This document shows, one piece after another, positions 35,099-44,708 of a stretch of 64,000 nucleotides of DNA. How positions within the stretch are numbered: the first letter of the stretch is position 1; each line of letters starts with the position of its first letter. This DNA comes from Prochlorococcus sp. AG-409-P19 (GTDB lineage Bacteria; Cyanobacteriota; Cyanobacteriia; PCC-6307; Cyanobiaceae), in contig QCKO01000002.1 of the NCBI GenBank assembly GCA_003215315.1, forward strand, positions 1 through 64,000, written 5' to 3'. Both the position numbers and the translations under genes were made by a program. The notes beneath the pieces were generated by a model. That model worked only from the letters and a program-made list of their open reading frames with translations, was not told the DNA's origin and ran no database searches.

Positions 35099-35395
35099 AT
35101 GGGATATAAATTAAGAAAAAAAGAAGGAGAGTTTGATTTTGATAATCTCCCTCCAGGTAATTACTCATTTTCTGGAGAAGAGGGAATAGTTGAAGTATTT
35201 GTTGATCAAAATCGAGCCCAAAAATGGGATTTTACTAATTGGTTTTCTTCATTAGACCCTGATGCTTACAAGAATCCTACTTTTGAGGAAATTGCTGCTA
35301 TCAAGCAAAGAATAGATATAAACTCTGGAACAATTAAGTCTTTGAAGAAGAAAAAAAAGAACAAATTCTTCAGGTATTTATTTCAGGACAAGTAA
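35099..35395 (+). CDS. Basic-tailed hypothetical (98 aa)
   Basis: An acidic, aromatic middle (FDFDNLPPGNYSFSGEEG, WDFTNWFSSLDPDAYKNPTF) and a Lys-rich end (KSLKKKKKNKFFRYLF). Cytoplasmic by lack of a signal. No known domain. Confidence 0.6.
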   Translation: MGYKLRKKEGEFDFDNLPPGNYSFSGEEGIVEVFVDQNRAQKWDFTNWFSSLDPDAYKNPTFEEIAAIKQRIDINSGTIKSLKKKKKNKFFRYLFQDK

Positions 35396-35775
35396 TACAG
35401 CTTATCTATAAAATGGGTTATAAATACTAAAACACTATACCTTTTTCTTAAGCCTTTTTTTAATAGTAAGTAAAGAGATAGTTTCTAAGGGTATAAAAAA
35501 AACTTATATAGATTCCATCTGATTTTTATATGTAGGTTTATGTATGTCAATATTGCGACAAGATGATCTAATAAAGTTTATAAGATATTTTTTAGTCCTG
35601 TAAATATTTTAAGTAAAAATCTTCGTTTAAAAGGTAGGGTATATTCTTTATTCTTTTTTGCTTACTTTATAGTCCTATGGATGTTTCTCAGGAATTTTAA
35701 AAGATAACATAAGCATTAAAGGTTAGTGCAGTTGGTATAGATTCAATTTCTGCATTTAATACTTTGAACAGGTCT
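35396..35775. other. Intergenic, no gene seen
   Basis: About 380 bp, AT-rich; nothing supported. Confidence 0.45.
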
Positions 35776-35922
35776 TTAATTAGTACCAATATTCTCTGTA
35801 GTGGCAACTTCTGACATTAAAGATAACAATACAATCTCTAATTCTTCTTCAGTGTTAAAACCTAAAACTTCCAAAGGTTCATCACCTAAAGATAGGACTG
35901 TTGTTGCTGATTCTCTAATCAT
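35776..35922 (-). CDS. Acidic small hypothetical (48 aa)
   Basis: MIRESATTVLSLGDEPLEVL... is an acidic soluble helical protein ending TTENIGTN. Under the track cut-off. Confidence 0.5.
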   Translation of the reverse strand: MIRESATTVLSLGDEPLEVLGFNTEEELEIVLLSLMSEVATTENIGTN

Positions 35923-36075
35923 CAGGTTTATTAAATTCTTTCAAAATTAAAGATAATTTGGCTGTAATTAAAGGTTTTGTGTTGAATAGCACTTAAACAA
36001 GCAAATTAATGCTCAAATTTCAAAAGGCTTGTTCCGGCTCATAATCAAATTTTAATTTTCATAATTGATTTTGTC

Positions 36076-36162
36076 TCATGAACTTTGAAACGCTCTATTA
36101 ATGCCCCAAAGTTCACCTTTGTTTGATGCTTCAACAACTGCTTCGTAGACCTCTTTAGTCAT
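36076..36162 (-). CDS. 28-aa peptide
   Basis: MTKEVYEAVVEASNKGELWG...AFQSS is amphipathic and protein-like. Weakly supported because of its size. Confidence 0.4.
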   Translation of the reverse strand: MTKEVYEAVVEASNKGELWGINRAFQSS

Positions 36163-36375
36163 AATCGTGACCTGTGGGGTTATTAGTATGAAGATAACGA
36201 ATAAATAATGCATATGCGAGCTAGTTGAGAAATTCTAATGGATGTAATCAGCCAAACTTATAAACAGAATTGATGATTAGTTAGTCATTATATTCACTTT
36301 TGAGCTCTTCAGTTATTCATAGTTATAAAAAAAGGGCCAATTAAGACCCTCGTTCAGACCTACTGTTAAATTTGT

Positions 36376-36483
36376 TTAGAAGACACCAGGGATAATTTGA
36401 CCTGTTGTTGCATATGCGCCGAATGCTGCAACTAATCCAAGCATTGCTGCCCAACCGTTGTACTTTTCCGCGTCAGAATTCAT
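36376..36483 (-). CDS. hli: High-light-inducible protein (Hli)
   Basis: 35-aa minimal Hli: MNSDAEKYNGWAAMLGLVAA then FGAYATTGQIIPGVF. Chlorophyll-binding helix motif AEKxNGWAAMLG. Almost identical to the first gene of the hli operon (54730-54837), differing at only a few positions, so the two are recent paralogues. Thylakoid photoprotection. Confidence 0.92.
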   Translation of the reverse strand: MNSDAEKYNGWAAMLGLVAAFGAYATTGQIIPGVF

Positions 36484-36705
36484 TAGTTTTTTCATAAATA
36501 AACATTATTTTAAGGACAAAGACACTTTAACAATAGAAAGATAAAGAAGTGGTGCTTATCTAGACTAAAAGTAGGCAATAAAAGTTATAGGAAAGATAAG
36601 TAATATTAATTATAAGAATCTCTCGTTTCCTAATATATTACTATAGAATTAAAATAGATCCTAAATAATCGGTTATTTTTATTACGATAATATTACTCAT
36701 TTCTT

Positions 36706-36984
36706 CTATTTAAGAGAATAATTTTTAATTAAGCAATCTAACTTATTTACTCTGGAATTATGTTCTGGTCTGGCAGCATCAAGTACAACTGCACAACACA
36801 TTATCCAACTTGAACCTTCTTCAAGTTTTAGATCTACGCAAACATTGTTCGGAGCTGTAGACAAAGAAGTTACTTCTCTAATATTTTCAATAGTTTCCCA
36901 TAGCTCAGTTTCTAGAAAATCAAGTTCTATTTTTGATAGAAGTTCAGTAGCAGCATAATCTTTTACTAATTCTGTAAGTTCCAT
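36706..36984 (-). CDS. Conserved-Cys small protein, family A
   Basis: 92 aa; shares with 11006-11311 and 39045-39338 the plan: helical N-terminus, then NNVCVDLKLEEGSSWIMCC and a VLD end. It keeps two of the four Cys positions and adds one next to the third, so it is the most divergent member. Function unknown. Confidence 0.65.
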   Translation of the reverse strand: MELTELVKDYAATELLSKIELDFLETELWETIENIREVTSLSTAPNNVCVDLKLEEGSSWIMCCAVVLDAARPEHNSRVNKLDCLIKNYSLK

Positions 36985-37369
36985 GGTTGTGGGCTAAAGA
37001 GACTAAACCTTGTTAAAGTTTAGGTTATTGGACTCTTAACTATGGTAATGAAAGAATTTATTGGTGAAGCATCTTCCCTTTTCTTTTTACAAATTTATAA
37101 AGATGACTATAAGAATGTTAGTTAATATAAAAAATAATGTTTCATTTCCTCTATGGTTTTTATTATAAGCAGCTTTGGTGTTGATTTGATTAGATTTTAA
37201 GTATTTAATAATTAATTGAAAAGTTATTTTGATAATTACATAGGCTTATAGATAACTGATTGGGATAAGAGCCTCTCTATAAACAAATCACATCTTTTCT
37301 ATATATAATGGTAAGATAGACGGACCCTATGATGAAGTTAGAAAGAGCTCAAGAGATAATGATAGAGAA
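36985..37369. other. Intergenic, no gene seen
   Basis: About 385 bp, AT-rich; no supported feature. Confidence 0.45.
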
Positions 37370-37570
37370 TTATTCTTCCCCTTCCTCCCATGATCGAAAT
37401 TGAAAAAAAATTATTAAGCATATCATGATTAAGATTAAGGAAAGACCTGTCCACCCCCAAAATTTATTTTCAATAAATAAATTTGTCAGCATAGATTCTT
37501 CTTGATACTTACTCTCCATTTCGTATTGGATAGTTGAAAAGAAATTAATCATATTTAATTTTCTTGGCAT
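37370..37570 (-). CDS. Small single-TM protein (66 aa)
   Basis: Polar start, then FWGWTGLSLILIMICLIIFF and an acidic end (RSWEEGEE). The true start may be an internal Met (residue 19 or 27). Unknown function. Confidence 0.55.
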   Translation of the reverse strand: MPRKLNMINFFSTIQYEMESKYQEESMLTNLFIENKFWGWTGLSLILIMICLIIFFQFRSWEEGEE

Positions 37571-37939
37571 ATATTCAAATTCTAAGTTAGCAACAAATAA
37601 AACACTTATCGTAGGACTGGAGGAATGTTAAAGATAATGAGAGGTCAAAAGCTTTACGAACAAATGAAAATCTTGCTTTTTTTATAGTAGTATCGTCTAG
37701 ATTCAAGGGTCAAGGATGGTTATTTCTTGATTTGTTTCTACAGCCTAAGAGTCATGCCATTTATAGCTCATTCTAACGGAACATATCGGTGAATTTTCTA
37801 GCAAGCTGATTACAGTGTACTTACACTAGCAAATATAGAAGCCGGAATTAGTGTTGGGGATTCCAAAATATGCTCGAGATATTCTACGAAGGGTCCCTAT
37901 AATAAGTTACCTTTCTTGGATATCTTCTGACTAAACTAA
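37571..37939. other. Upstream region of cobW-like gene
   Basis: About 370 bp between divergent genes. No Zur-type palindrome recognised by eye; no other gene. Confidence 0.45.
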
Positions 37940-38986
37940 TTGTCAGAACAGCAAACTAACATGTTAAAAGATAGTATGCCAGGAATTCCTGTAACAATTC
38001 TCACAGGTTTTCTTGGATCTGGAAAAACTACACTTTTAAATCATATTTTAACAAATCAAAAGAAATTAAAAACCGCCGTTCTAGTGAATGAATTTGGAGA
38101 AATAGGTATAGATAATGAATTGATTGTAAAAACCGATGAAGATATTATTGAATTAACGAATGGATGTATATGTTGTACAATTAATGGAGAGTTATTAGAA
38201 GCAATAGGTAAGATATTAGATAGTAATAAAGATATCGAATATTTAATAGTTGAAACTACTGGATTGGCTGATCCTTTGCCAGTTGCAATGACAATTAATA
38301 GTGCTAGAGATCGATTAAGGTTGGATTCTATTGTTACCTTAGTTGACGCAGAAAATTTTACTGATCAAACCCTTAAGAGTGATATAGCGAGGTCTCAGAT
38401 TATCTATGGGGATATATTGCTAGTTAACAAGTGTGATTTAGTGTCTGAAAAAGAATTGTTATATATTGAATCAAAGTTGTCTGAAATAAAAAATAGTCCA
38501 AGAGTTTTGAGATCAGTAAATGGTAATGTTCCCTTGCCTCTATTGTTAAGTGTTGGATTGTTCCAGTCAGACAGAATAGCAAAAGATATCCATGACCATG
38601 ACCATGACCATGACCATAGTCATAGTCATAGTCATAGTCATAGTCATAGTCATAGTCATAGTCAAAATGAATTTTCCATAGAAGGTTTTACTTCATTCTC
38701 ATTTCAATCTAAATACCCTTTTTCATTAAGGAAATTTCAAGATTTCCTGGATAATCAAATATCATCTAATGTCTATAGAGCTAAAGGAATATTGTGGTTT
38801 GAGGAGAGCGAGATAACACATGTATTTCATTTGTCAGGTAAAAGGTTCACCATGGAAGATACCCAGAAGACATCTAAAAGAGAAAACAAGATTGTTTTAA
38901 TTGGGAAAAACCTTGATCGCAAAAGATTATATGAAAAGCTTGATCAATGCATAGCATATAAAACTCAACACAAGATGGAGGACTAA
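37940..38986 (+). CDS. CobW/COG0523 metallochaperone GTPase
   Basis: G3E-family GTPase that hands metal ions (zinc or cobalt in studied cases) to client proteins. Walker A GFLGSGKTTLLNHIL (near residue 23), the metal-binding GCICCTI motif, Walker B LIVETTGLADPLP, base-recognition NKCD, and a His-rich linker of (HD)4(HS)8 near residues 218-241. The C-terminal CobW domain includes LWFEES and HLSGKRF. The track start is TTG; ATG 37961 (MLKDSMPGIP) is equally good. A Cys-rich family A gene follows by 58 bp and may be its client. Specific metal unknown. Confidence 0.88.
   Translation: MSEQQTNMLKDSMPGIPVTILTGFLGSGKTTLLNHILTNQKKLKTAVLVNEFGEIGIDNELIVKTDEDIIELTNGCICCTINGELLEAIGKILDSNKDIEYLIVETTGLADPLPVAMTINSARDRLRLDSIVTLVDAENFTDQTLKSDIARSQIIYGDILLVNKCDLVSEKELLYIESKLSEIKNSPRVLRSVNGNVPLPLLLSVGLFQSDRIAKDIHDHDHDHDHSHSHSHSHSHSHSHSQNEFSIEGFTSFSFQSKYPFSLRKFQDFLDNQISSNVYRAKGILWFEESEITHVFHLSGKRFTMEDTQKTSKRENKIVLIGKNLDRKRLYEKLDQCIAYKTQHKMED
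38591..38662 (+). repeat. Hexanucleotide tandem repeat
   Basis: CATGAC x4 then CATAGT x8 encodes the His-Asp/His-Ser linker of the CobW-like protein. The perfect units suggest recent expansion by slippage. Confidence 0.95.
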
Positions 38987-39044
38987 TAGATTATATAATA
39001 TATTTACACCAAGATATGGAATCCTATAAACAAACATATTTGAA

Positions 39045-39338
39045 ATGAATAAGTTTGATCTAATTTTTAAATATGCAAAAGGGAAAAAACTAAATAAAGA
39101 AGAATTGAGATTTCTAGAAAATTATCTAGCCACCTTAATTGAGGAGACTAGATTGTCTGACTCTCGTCCTAAAATGGCAAGTAATGAGATGTGTGATTCT
39201 TTAGGACTTTGTCATGAATCCTTTGAAATGAGTTGCATAGCTTCAATCCTTGATAAGTGCCAACCTCTTGAAAATGAAATAAGTAGAGAGCAGAAGGTTT
39301 TTTATCTTCTTTTACAATCTAGATTTCTTTATTACTGA
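39045..39338 (+). CDS. Conserved-Cys small protein, family A
   Basis: 97 aa. N-terminal helices (LNKEELRFLENYLATLIEET), then NEMCDSLGLCHESFEMSCIA and ILDKC: the same four Cys spacing as 11006-11311. It follows the CobW-type metallochaperone on the same strand, 58 bp apart, so they may be co-expressed. Metal binding is inferred, not known. Confidence 0.7.
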   Translation: MNKFDLIFKYAKGKKLNKEELRFLENYLATLIEETRLSDSRPKMASNEMCDSLGLCHESFEMSCIASILDKCQPLENEISREQKVFYLLLQSRFLYY

Positions 39339-39646
39339 TAACACTAACATATATATCATTTAAAATGATTGATCTTATTTATTAGATTATATATACTTAT
39401 TCATTCTACTATCATATTTGTATATAGATTGAAAACTTATAAACATCAACTAATTAAATTTATTTTGCTTTTATGATTAATTTGATAGTTTAAATGTTTG
39501 GATCTACGATGAGATGATTATTTGATATAGATCTGATATGGAATATAGCTGAGTTATGAGAGTAGAATTATTTTTGTGTAGTAGTTTCCGTCTATTGCTT
39601 TGATTGATTCTATGCAATTATACATTTACTTAGGTTACTGAAGAAG
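39339..39646. other. Intergenic, no gene seen
   Basis: About 310 bp, very AT-rich. No feature supported. Confidence 0.45.
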
Positions 39647-39808
39647 ATGGATGCACCTGTAATGCATGTAAATTTCTTGAATGCAATCATTGCTTTGTAC
39701 GTAATCTCATATCAAATCACAATATGCATTGATTGGAGTTGGATCCCAATGAACGAGAAGGATTATAAGCTTCCTTATCAAGACATATGGAGTGTTAGCC
39801 AAGAATGA
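39647..39808 (+). CDS. Small single-TM protein (53 aa)
   Basis: MDAPVMHVNFLNAIIALYVI..., one helix then a soluble end (YQDIWSVSQE). Its TGA overlaps the ATG of the next gene (ATGA at 39805-39808). Confidence 0.65.
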   Translation: MDAPVMHVNFLNAIIALYVISYQITICIDWSWIPMNEKDYKLPYQDIWSVSQE

Positions 39809-39945
39809 TTCCAGAGATATTTCAGTCACCTGAGCCGACAAGACATTTTGAAGTATGGGTTGCTGTTGTTGGCATAATTATTGTTTTATTAGGAATGAGC
39901 GTAGGAGTTGAGATCAGAGTTAGCAATGAAGATGAAGACAAATAA
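39805..39945 (+). CDS. Small single-TM protein (46 aa)
   Basis: MIPEIFQSPEPTRHFEVWVA, a helix (VVGIIIVLLGMSVGV), then an acidic end (NEDEDK). Translationally coupled to the preceding gene, so both are probably one two-component membrane unit. Confidence 0.65.
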   Translation: MIPEIFQSPEPTRHFEVWVAVVGIIIVLLGMSVGVEIRVSNEDEDK

Positions 39946-40137
39946 AAGAACAACAATAAACCAATATCGTTTTTTCCTATGGCTAGGAATTGTTGTCATT
40001 GTTCCTTAAAACGAAAACAGGAATGGTTCACAGTAATAAATGCAAGCTAAATTTGATTTTTTCTTCCAATGATGTGCGCTTTATCACCGCTCAACAAAGT
40101 AACTTTGGAAAGAAAACTGCTCCACTCTTCAGCGAAT

Positions 40138-40470
40138 TTATTTTAATTTCTCAAGTTGCGTCAATAAATTACCAACTCTTCTCCCATTTACACCAAGGTC
40201 GCCTGCACCAAATCTTGAAGCTGATTTAATTTGGATTATGGTATCTTTTCTGAGGATTTCAAGCTCATCTGGGAATCGAAAAATTAAACTTCTACAAACA
40301 CCTTTCCAATAGGTGTTGTTTTTTTCTAATACCTTTGTCCTAGGAAGATTCTCTGCAATATTTACAAGTTGTTCAAATTTCTTCTCTGCATTTTTAAATT
40401 TTCTTTGGAAGAAAACGCAATTAAGAGGGTTTATGCAAGGACTCAGCGCATATTCAGAATTAACCATCAA
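40138..40470 (-). CDS. DUF1499 family protein
   Basis: 110 aa; LSPCINPLNCV near the start and IQIKSASRFGAGDLGVNGRRVGN near the end match the two ends of DUF1499 (family pattern PNCV...RSxSRxGxxDxGxNRxR). In other bacteria and plastids DUF1499 proteins are poorly characterised. No signal peptide. Plus ORFs in this interval are shadows. Confidence 0.8.
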   Translation of the reverse strand: MMVNSEYALSPCINPLNCVFFQRKFKNAEKKFEQLVNIAENLPRTKVLEKNNTYWKGVCRSLIFRFPDELEILRKDTIIQIKSASRFGAGDLGVNGRRVGNLLTQLEKLK

Positions 40471-40701
40471 GAAATTCTATGTAATGTTTTTATTTTAGTT
40501 CTGGATTGTATGCGTAGATTATTTTCTTACCTTGATGCTATGAGCTGTAGCTATTGATCCTGTTATGCAATGCGCTTAAGCAACATTACATATGCGTGAT
40601 CATTTCGGTTTGATCTTTTCAAATGTTATTGATTTTTCTATTCGCTTAGTGTGAACTTTATTATATTTGATGGTTATGTCGATAGTCCTTAAACCATCTA
40701 C

Positions 40702-41166
40702 ATGCATTTCTTAAATTATTTATCTATGAGAAGTTTTTTCCTCTTTGCATTAACTGCTGGTTTGTTTTTACCAATAACGAGTTGCAGTTCAAAAAATGAA
40801 AGAACTGAAAATATTCCTCCTGTTCTTCTTGAAACCCTTATAAGTGCTACCAAATCTTGGAATGGAGATTCTTATAAATATCCAAAAGGAAAGGCACAAA
40901 TGACCCTCCAGAAAATAACTGCTCAACCAGGTTTTAAAACAAATCTTCATTCCCATCCTCAACCTGGAATTGCTTATGTGGTGAAAGGCACTCTCTATTG
41001 TGAAACCAGTAAAGGTCAATCACTAAACGTAGGACCAGGAGACAGTTTTGCGACACCTCAGAATAGTGTTCACTTTTGCGAAAATGATGGTGATGAACCG
41101 GCCCTTATTTTTGTTGCTTCAGCTGGTGCCAAAGGCATGGAATCAACAGTTCCCTTTAACAAATAG
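40702..41166 (+). CDS. Cupin-domain lipoprotein
   Basis: Exported lipoprotein: preferred start Met10 (MRSFFLFALTAGLFLPITSC, about 40729) with lipobox ITSC. The mature part is a cupin_2 barrel: GFKTNLHSHPQPGIAYVVKG (first motif, two His and a Glu-position variation) and VGPGDSFATPQNSVHFCEND (second motif). Single-domain cupins bind a metal and small ligands. Ligand unknown; periplasmic side. Confidence 0.82.
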   Translation: MHFLNYLSMRSFFLFALTAGLFLPITSCSSKNERTENIPPVLLETLISATKSWNGDSYKYPKGKAQMTLQKITAQPGFKTNLHSHPQPGIAYVVKGTLYCETSKGQSLNVGPGDSFATPQNSVHFCENDGDEPALIFVASAGAKGMESTVPFNK

Positions 41167-41392
41167 ATACAGAAAACGTCCATTATTAACTGACTAGTAT
41201 ATGTATCTATAGGCATCCTTTTCACTTATTTAAAGAAATGAGGTTTTGGACACTTGCCAAGTGATTTGATTTTGAGGAATGGCAATTCAACTTCTTATTT
41301 CCCAATCGTCACTTTTATTGTTATAAGTTTATGGCTGGCTTTAATTTCTAATTTGGCTCGTGCTTCAAAGAAAAATTCTTACCAAGTGATAT

Positions 41393-42031
41393 ATGTGCAG
41401 CAGATATGAACTGAAAACTAAATTTGAAGAACTACCTTCTCTTTTAAAAAAAGATCTACCCAATAATTTTGAAAGGAATTATGAACAACAAAAGTTAATT
41501 AAGCCCACAGAACCTGTACTTGTTTTAAAAAATGAAGGTAAAACAACTTCTTCAATAATGCTTTGGGGGTTTCTTTCTGAATGGACCAAAGACCCTTTTT
41601 GTAAAGAAAGCATTAGACCTTTTAATGCAAGAGCTGAAACTATCGGAGAGAAGAAATTATTTAGAGGGAGTTGGAGACATAAAAGATGTCTACTCCCAGC
41701 AAGTGGATTCTTTGAGAAAGGCTATCGTATCAGTAGAAAAGATGAACAGCCTTTTTGGTTAGGAGGTATTTGGAATAGGTGGATGTCACCTGATGGAAGT
41801 GAGATTGAAAGCTGTTGTGTTTTAACAACTAAAGCAAATAAATTATTGAGACCACTACATAATCGAATGCCTGTAATCATCCCAAATGGAATAGAAGAAG
41901 AGTGGATAGCTTCAGTTAAAGCACTTCCTGAATTAAGAGCACTAGAACCAATTTTAGCTGGATGGAACTGCGAAAAATGGAGAGCAGACCCGATCAAAAA
42001 AACATTAAATTCACAAATGAGTTTATTTTAA
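41393..42031 (+). CDS. SRAP protein (YedK/HMCES family)
   Basis: DNA-protein crosslink protein that shields abasic sites in single-stranded DNA. Catalytic Cys2 follows the initiator Met (MCSRYEL). Other family sites: NARAETI, RRCLLPASGFFEKG-type (HKRCLLPASGFFE), and the active-site His in LHNRMPVI. 212 aa is normal. Cytoplasmic genome maintenance. Confidence 0.92.
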   Translation: MCSRYELKTKFEELPSLLKKDLPNNFERNYEQQKLIKPTEPVLVLKNEGKTTSSIMLWGFLSEWTKDPFCKESIRPFNARAETIGEKKLFRGSWRHKRCLLPASGFFEKGYRISRKDEQPFWLGGIWNRWMSPDGSEIESCCVLTTKANKLLRPLHNRMPVIIPNGIEEEWIASVKALPELRALEPILAGWNCEKWRADPIKKTLNSQMSLF

Positions 42032-42059
42032 ATAACCTTTTTTAATTGTACTAAAAAAT

Positions 42060-42248
42060 ATGAGTCTTAAAGTTTTTCAAATGGTAGTAAACAAAATATC
42101 CAGCGTTATCGAATACTTTATTATTAATCTTTTCCTTTATCTTGTAGATATATGTGTTTCTAGAATTATCATTGAATATATAGTGATGTTATTGAGTTTA
42201 TTTTATTTTAAAATTCTAAATATGTTGCAATCTTTGCAATGGAGATGA
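42060..42248 (+). CDS. Hydrophobic hypothetical (62 aa)
   Basis: Very hydrophobic, possibly two helices. Low-complexity AT-driven composition makes it less certain. Confidence 0.4.
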   Translation: MSLKVFQMVVNKISSVIEYFIINLFLYLVDICVSRIIIEYIVMLLSLFYFKILNMLQSLQWR

Positions 42249-42328
42249 CCTCCTTTTAAGATAGCTCTTATTTCTATCTTATTATTCTGATGCGCTTATT
42301 TCTTCGTTATTCATAAGAGGAGCTAGGA

Positions 42329-42448
42329 ATGGAAAGCCTTCAATCAATAGAAATCAATCAATTTAAGATATTTTATCCGTTCATAGGAGTGATATTTCTT
42401 TATATCGGTTTAAGCATCTACACAACCATAGGGCAAGATGAGGATTAA
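42329..42448 (+). CDS. Small single-TM protein (39 aa)
   Basis: MESLQSIEINQFKIFYPFIG, helix, then TTIGQDED. RBS-like AGGAG lies 9 nt upstream, which supports the start. Confidence 0.6.
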   Translation: MESLQSIEINQFKIFYPFIGVIFLYIGLSIYTTIGQDED

Positions 42449-42550
42449 TTTAACCCATGCACAAAGATCAACAGCAAACTATTTAGACTAAGCCCTTTAT
42501 TCTTTTCTTATTATTTATAGCCTTAAAGGATTATCATAGGAGAATAGAAT

Positions 42551-43264
42551 TTGAATTTTAAAGCAATGCCAGAAAGTCAAGCTGATAATCAAAATATAAA
42601 ATTTAATATTTGCAATATCAACCCTGAACCTATTGGCCTTTTTACCTTGCCTGAGGCAAAACATTTAAAATACAAGAAATACATTCAATCAATTTGGGAA
42701 GACTCAAGAGAGGAAGAAATACAACAAACAAAAGCTGAGCCACATACTAGACATATATGCAATAAAAGTAATCAGAATCTTTTCATCTCTTACCCTCATT
42801 TAAAAGAGCTTAAAACTGATATTCAACTTATGGCAATTAAATATATTCAATCAATAGGTTATCAATGTGATGAAATTATTGTTAATTCTGCATGGTTAAA
42901 TAAAGCAAATAAAAATGCAGTGTTAGCTGATCATTACCATACAAATTCATATATATCGGGTAATTACTTTGTAAACTTTGATTCTTCCAAGCATAGTTTT
43001 TTAACATTTAAAAATGATAGAAATTCTTCTGTCAATAACACCTCGAGCCCAACTTTAACTTGTCCAGAGATCGACAAAAAGACAATTTATACAGCAATTT
43101 CAATTGGCGTCAAGGCAAAGGAAGGACAAATAGCTCTTTGGCGCAGTCATCTTATGCACGGATATTCAAACCCAAACATAGGTGATAATCGAATAACTCT
43201 TAGCTTTAATTCAATGCCAAAGGTCTTAAATGATGGAATATATTCCTTTTCTATATCAGACTAA
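42551..43264 (+). CDS. 2OG-Fe(II) oxygenase-like protein
   Basis: 237 aa. The C-terminal half has the double-stranded beta-helix iron ligands in order: DHYHTNSYISGNYFVNF (H-x-H region), then GQIALWRSHLMHGYSNPN (distal His) and RITLSFNSMP (Arg for 2-oxoglutarate). This fits the TIGR02466-type putative prolyl-4-hydroxylase-like family seen in marine cyanobacteria and their phages. Track start is TTG; ATG 42566 is a likely alternative. Substrate unknown. Confidence 0.75.
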   Translation: MNFKAMPESQADNQNIKFNICNINPEPIGLFTLPEAKHLKYKKYIQSIWEDSREEEIQQTKAEPHTRHICNKSNQNLFISYPHLKELKTDIQLMAIKYIQSIGYQCDEIIVNSAWLNKANKNAVLADHYHTNSYISGNYFVNFDSSKHSFLTFKNDRNSSVNNTSSPTLTCPEIDKKTIYTAISIGVKAKEGQIALWRSHLMHGYSNPNIGDNRITLSFNSMPKVLNDGIYSFSISD

Positions 43265-43509
43265 ATATAAACTTACACTTTAACTTGTAAAGAAGATTTA
43301 CATAAAGTATTCAATATTAAAAGATAAATACTTAGCTTACTTAAGATCGCAATTTAGACTCAAACCATTACTTAACATAATTAATTGTTTCTGAGAATTA
43401 TCTTTTCATCGAGAGAGATATCACCTTAACTCACTTTAGGGCTTTAGTAATAAAAACGCATTGATTTAGTCTGTTTAAATGCTATTATAGTGAAATAAAG
43501 AGGTTAGCT

Positions 43510-43665
43510 ATGGATAGAATCAATCAAGAATTGGCCATGCACGCAAGAGATCCTATAGAAGATTATTTTGAATGTCTAGAGTTTTGCTCCCTTGAAAACC
43601 TCCGAGAAGAAGATGATTGTCAAACTATTTGCATGCAAAGGCATATTCAATCAAACTATTTCTGA
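43510..43665 (+). CDS. Cys-rich acidic protein (51 aa)
   Basis: MDRINQELAMHARDPIEDYF then ECLEFCSLENLREEDDCQTI and CMQRH: four Cys in C-x3-C...C-x3/4-C arrangement plus His, a possible small metal site. Under the track cut-off; strong composition. Confidence 0.65.
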   Translation: MDRINQELAMHARDPIEDYFECLEFCSLENLREEDDCQTICMQRHIQSNYF

Positions 43666-43836
43666 TAAGTTTAGAATCAAGGAGCAATATAAATATTAAT
43701 ATATTAGTATTTTATTTACATGAATATATTAATCAATATTCCTTAATTTAAAATTACATTATTATCGTTTGGATATTTAATCATAATTATAAAGCATTTT
43801 TTATGGTTTTGATATTTTCTCATTCTGAGGCTATAA

Positions 43837-43998
43837 ATGAGGCAACTGCATAATATTGAAATGGTTATTATTAACGCTGTTCAGGGGGTTGAGCTTTTTT
43901 CTCCTTTAGGTATTTTAATATTTACAATAGGAATTGTTTTTACGGTTGGACTTCCTGTCGTTATGATTAAGTATGGTAAAAAGGATTCTGATTTATGA
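43837..43998 (+). CDS. Small single-TM protein (53 aa)
   Basis: Short soluble start, helix LGILIFTIGIVFTVGLPVVM, basic tail KYGKKDSDL. Resembles the minus-strand gene 46746-46937 in its GLP-containing helix. Followed on the same strand by 44034. Confidence 0.6.
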   Translation: MRQLHNIEMVIINAVQGVELFSPLGILIFTIGIVFTVGLPVVMIKYGKKDSDL

Positions 43999-44033
43999 TC
44001 GATGTTACTTAATCAGAAATTACAGATTAAAAG

Positions 44034-44234
44034 ATGTTAGTCATAAAGCCAGGAACTATTGAACTAATACTTCTTGGTATTACATTTGTAGGCCTTCAAT
44101 TCTGGTGGATAAGAATGACTATTAGAAATGGACGTACTGGAGAAGTTGATAAATGGGGGCAAAGGTCAACAACCAAGGAAGACTCCAACATTGAACTAAC
44201 TAAGAAACGGTTAGAGCAGATATTTCGTTCTTGA
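44034..44234 (+). CDS. Small single-TM protein (66 aa)
   Basis: MLVIKPGTIELILLGITFVG, a helix then a charged soluble tail (GRTGEVDKWGQRSTTKEDS). Real by composition. Function unknown. Confidence 0.65.
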   Translation: MLVIKPGTIELILLGITFVGLQFWWIRMTIRNGRTGEVDKWGQRSTTKEDSNIELTKKRLEQIFRS

Positions 44235-44374
44235 TTTTTCAATGCAATATCAACTCTTCTCGGCTTTCTCTCTCCATTTATAAAGGATTTTTACCTAGTC
44301 TTAGATGCTTTTAATCATAATAACGATATCTAAGAATCATTGATCCTTCTTCAATGAACTTTCTTTAGGTGCTT

Positions 44375-44473
44375 TTAGTTAAATGCTTTATACATCATCA
44401 ATACAAATACTATAAACATCGCAACACGACCATGCATAATTTCTGATCTGCTTAATCGGGCAAAGATGGACAT
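44375..44473 (-). CDS. Hli-like 32-aa protein
   Basis: MSIFARLSRSEIMHGRVAMF contains E-x-x-HGRxAMF, the core of the chlorophyll a/b-binding helix (E-x-x-N/H-GRxAM), followed by a helix to the end. A minimal Hli-like peptide without the usual TGQ end. Confidence 0.6.
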   Translation of the reverse strand: MSIFARLSRSEIMHGRVAMFIVFVLMMYKAFN

Positions 44474-44708
44474 GAAACACTTTGCATATATCTTTGTTAT
44501 ATCTAATTTCTACCAACTGGCTAGCAAATTTCTTATATCTTTAACTAAAGCAATGAATCTTTCAACTGAGGTCAATCTTGTGAAAAGTTAATTCGTCTAA
44601 GTCCGTTGTTTTTTTAGCCTGCTAGTTATAAATGACGATATTGTCCTTTATTTGTAGCTATTCATACTAATTGGATCCAACAGCTCTTTATTTCTTTCCT
44701 GTCAGTTG

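Noticed and set aside
38591-38662. Tandem repeat considered as CRISPR
   Set aside because: Six-base units without spacers inside a coding sequence; it is a coding microsatellite.
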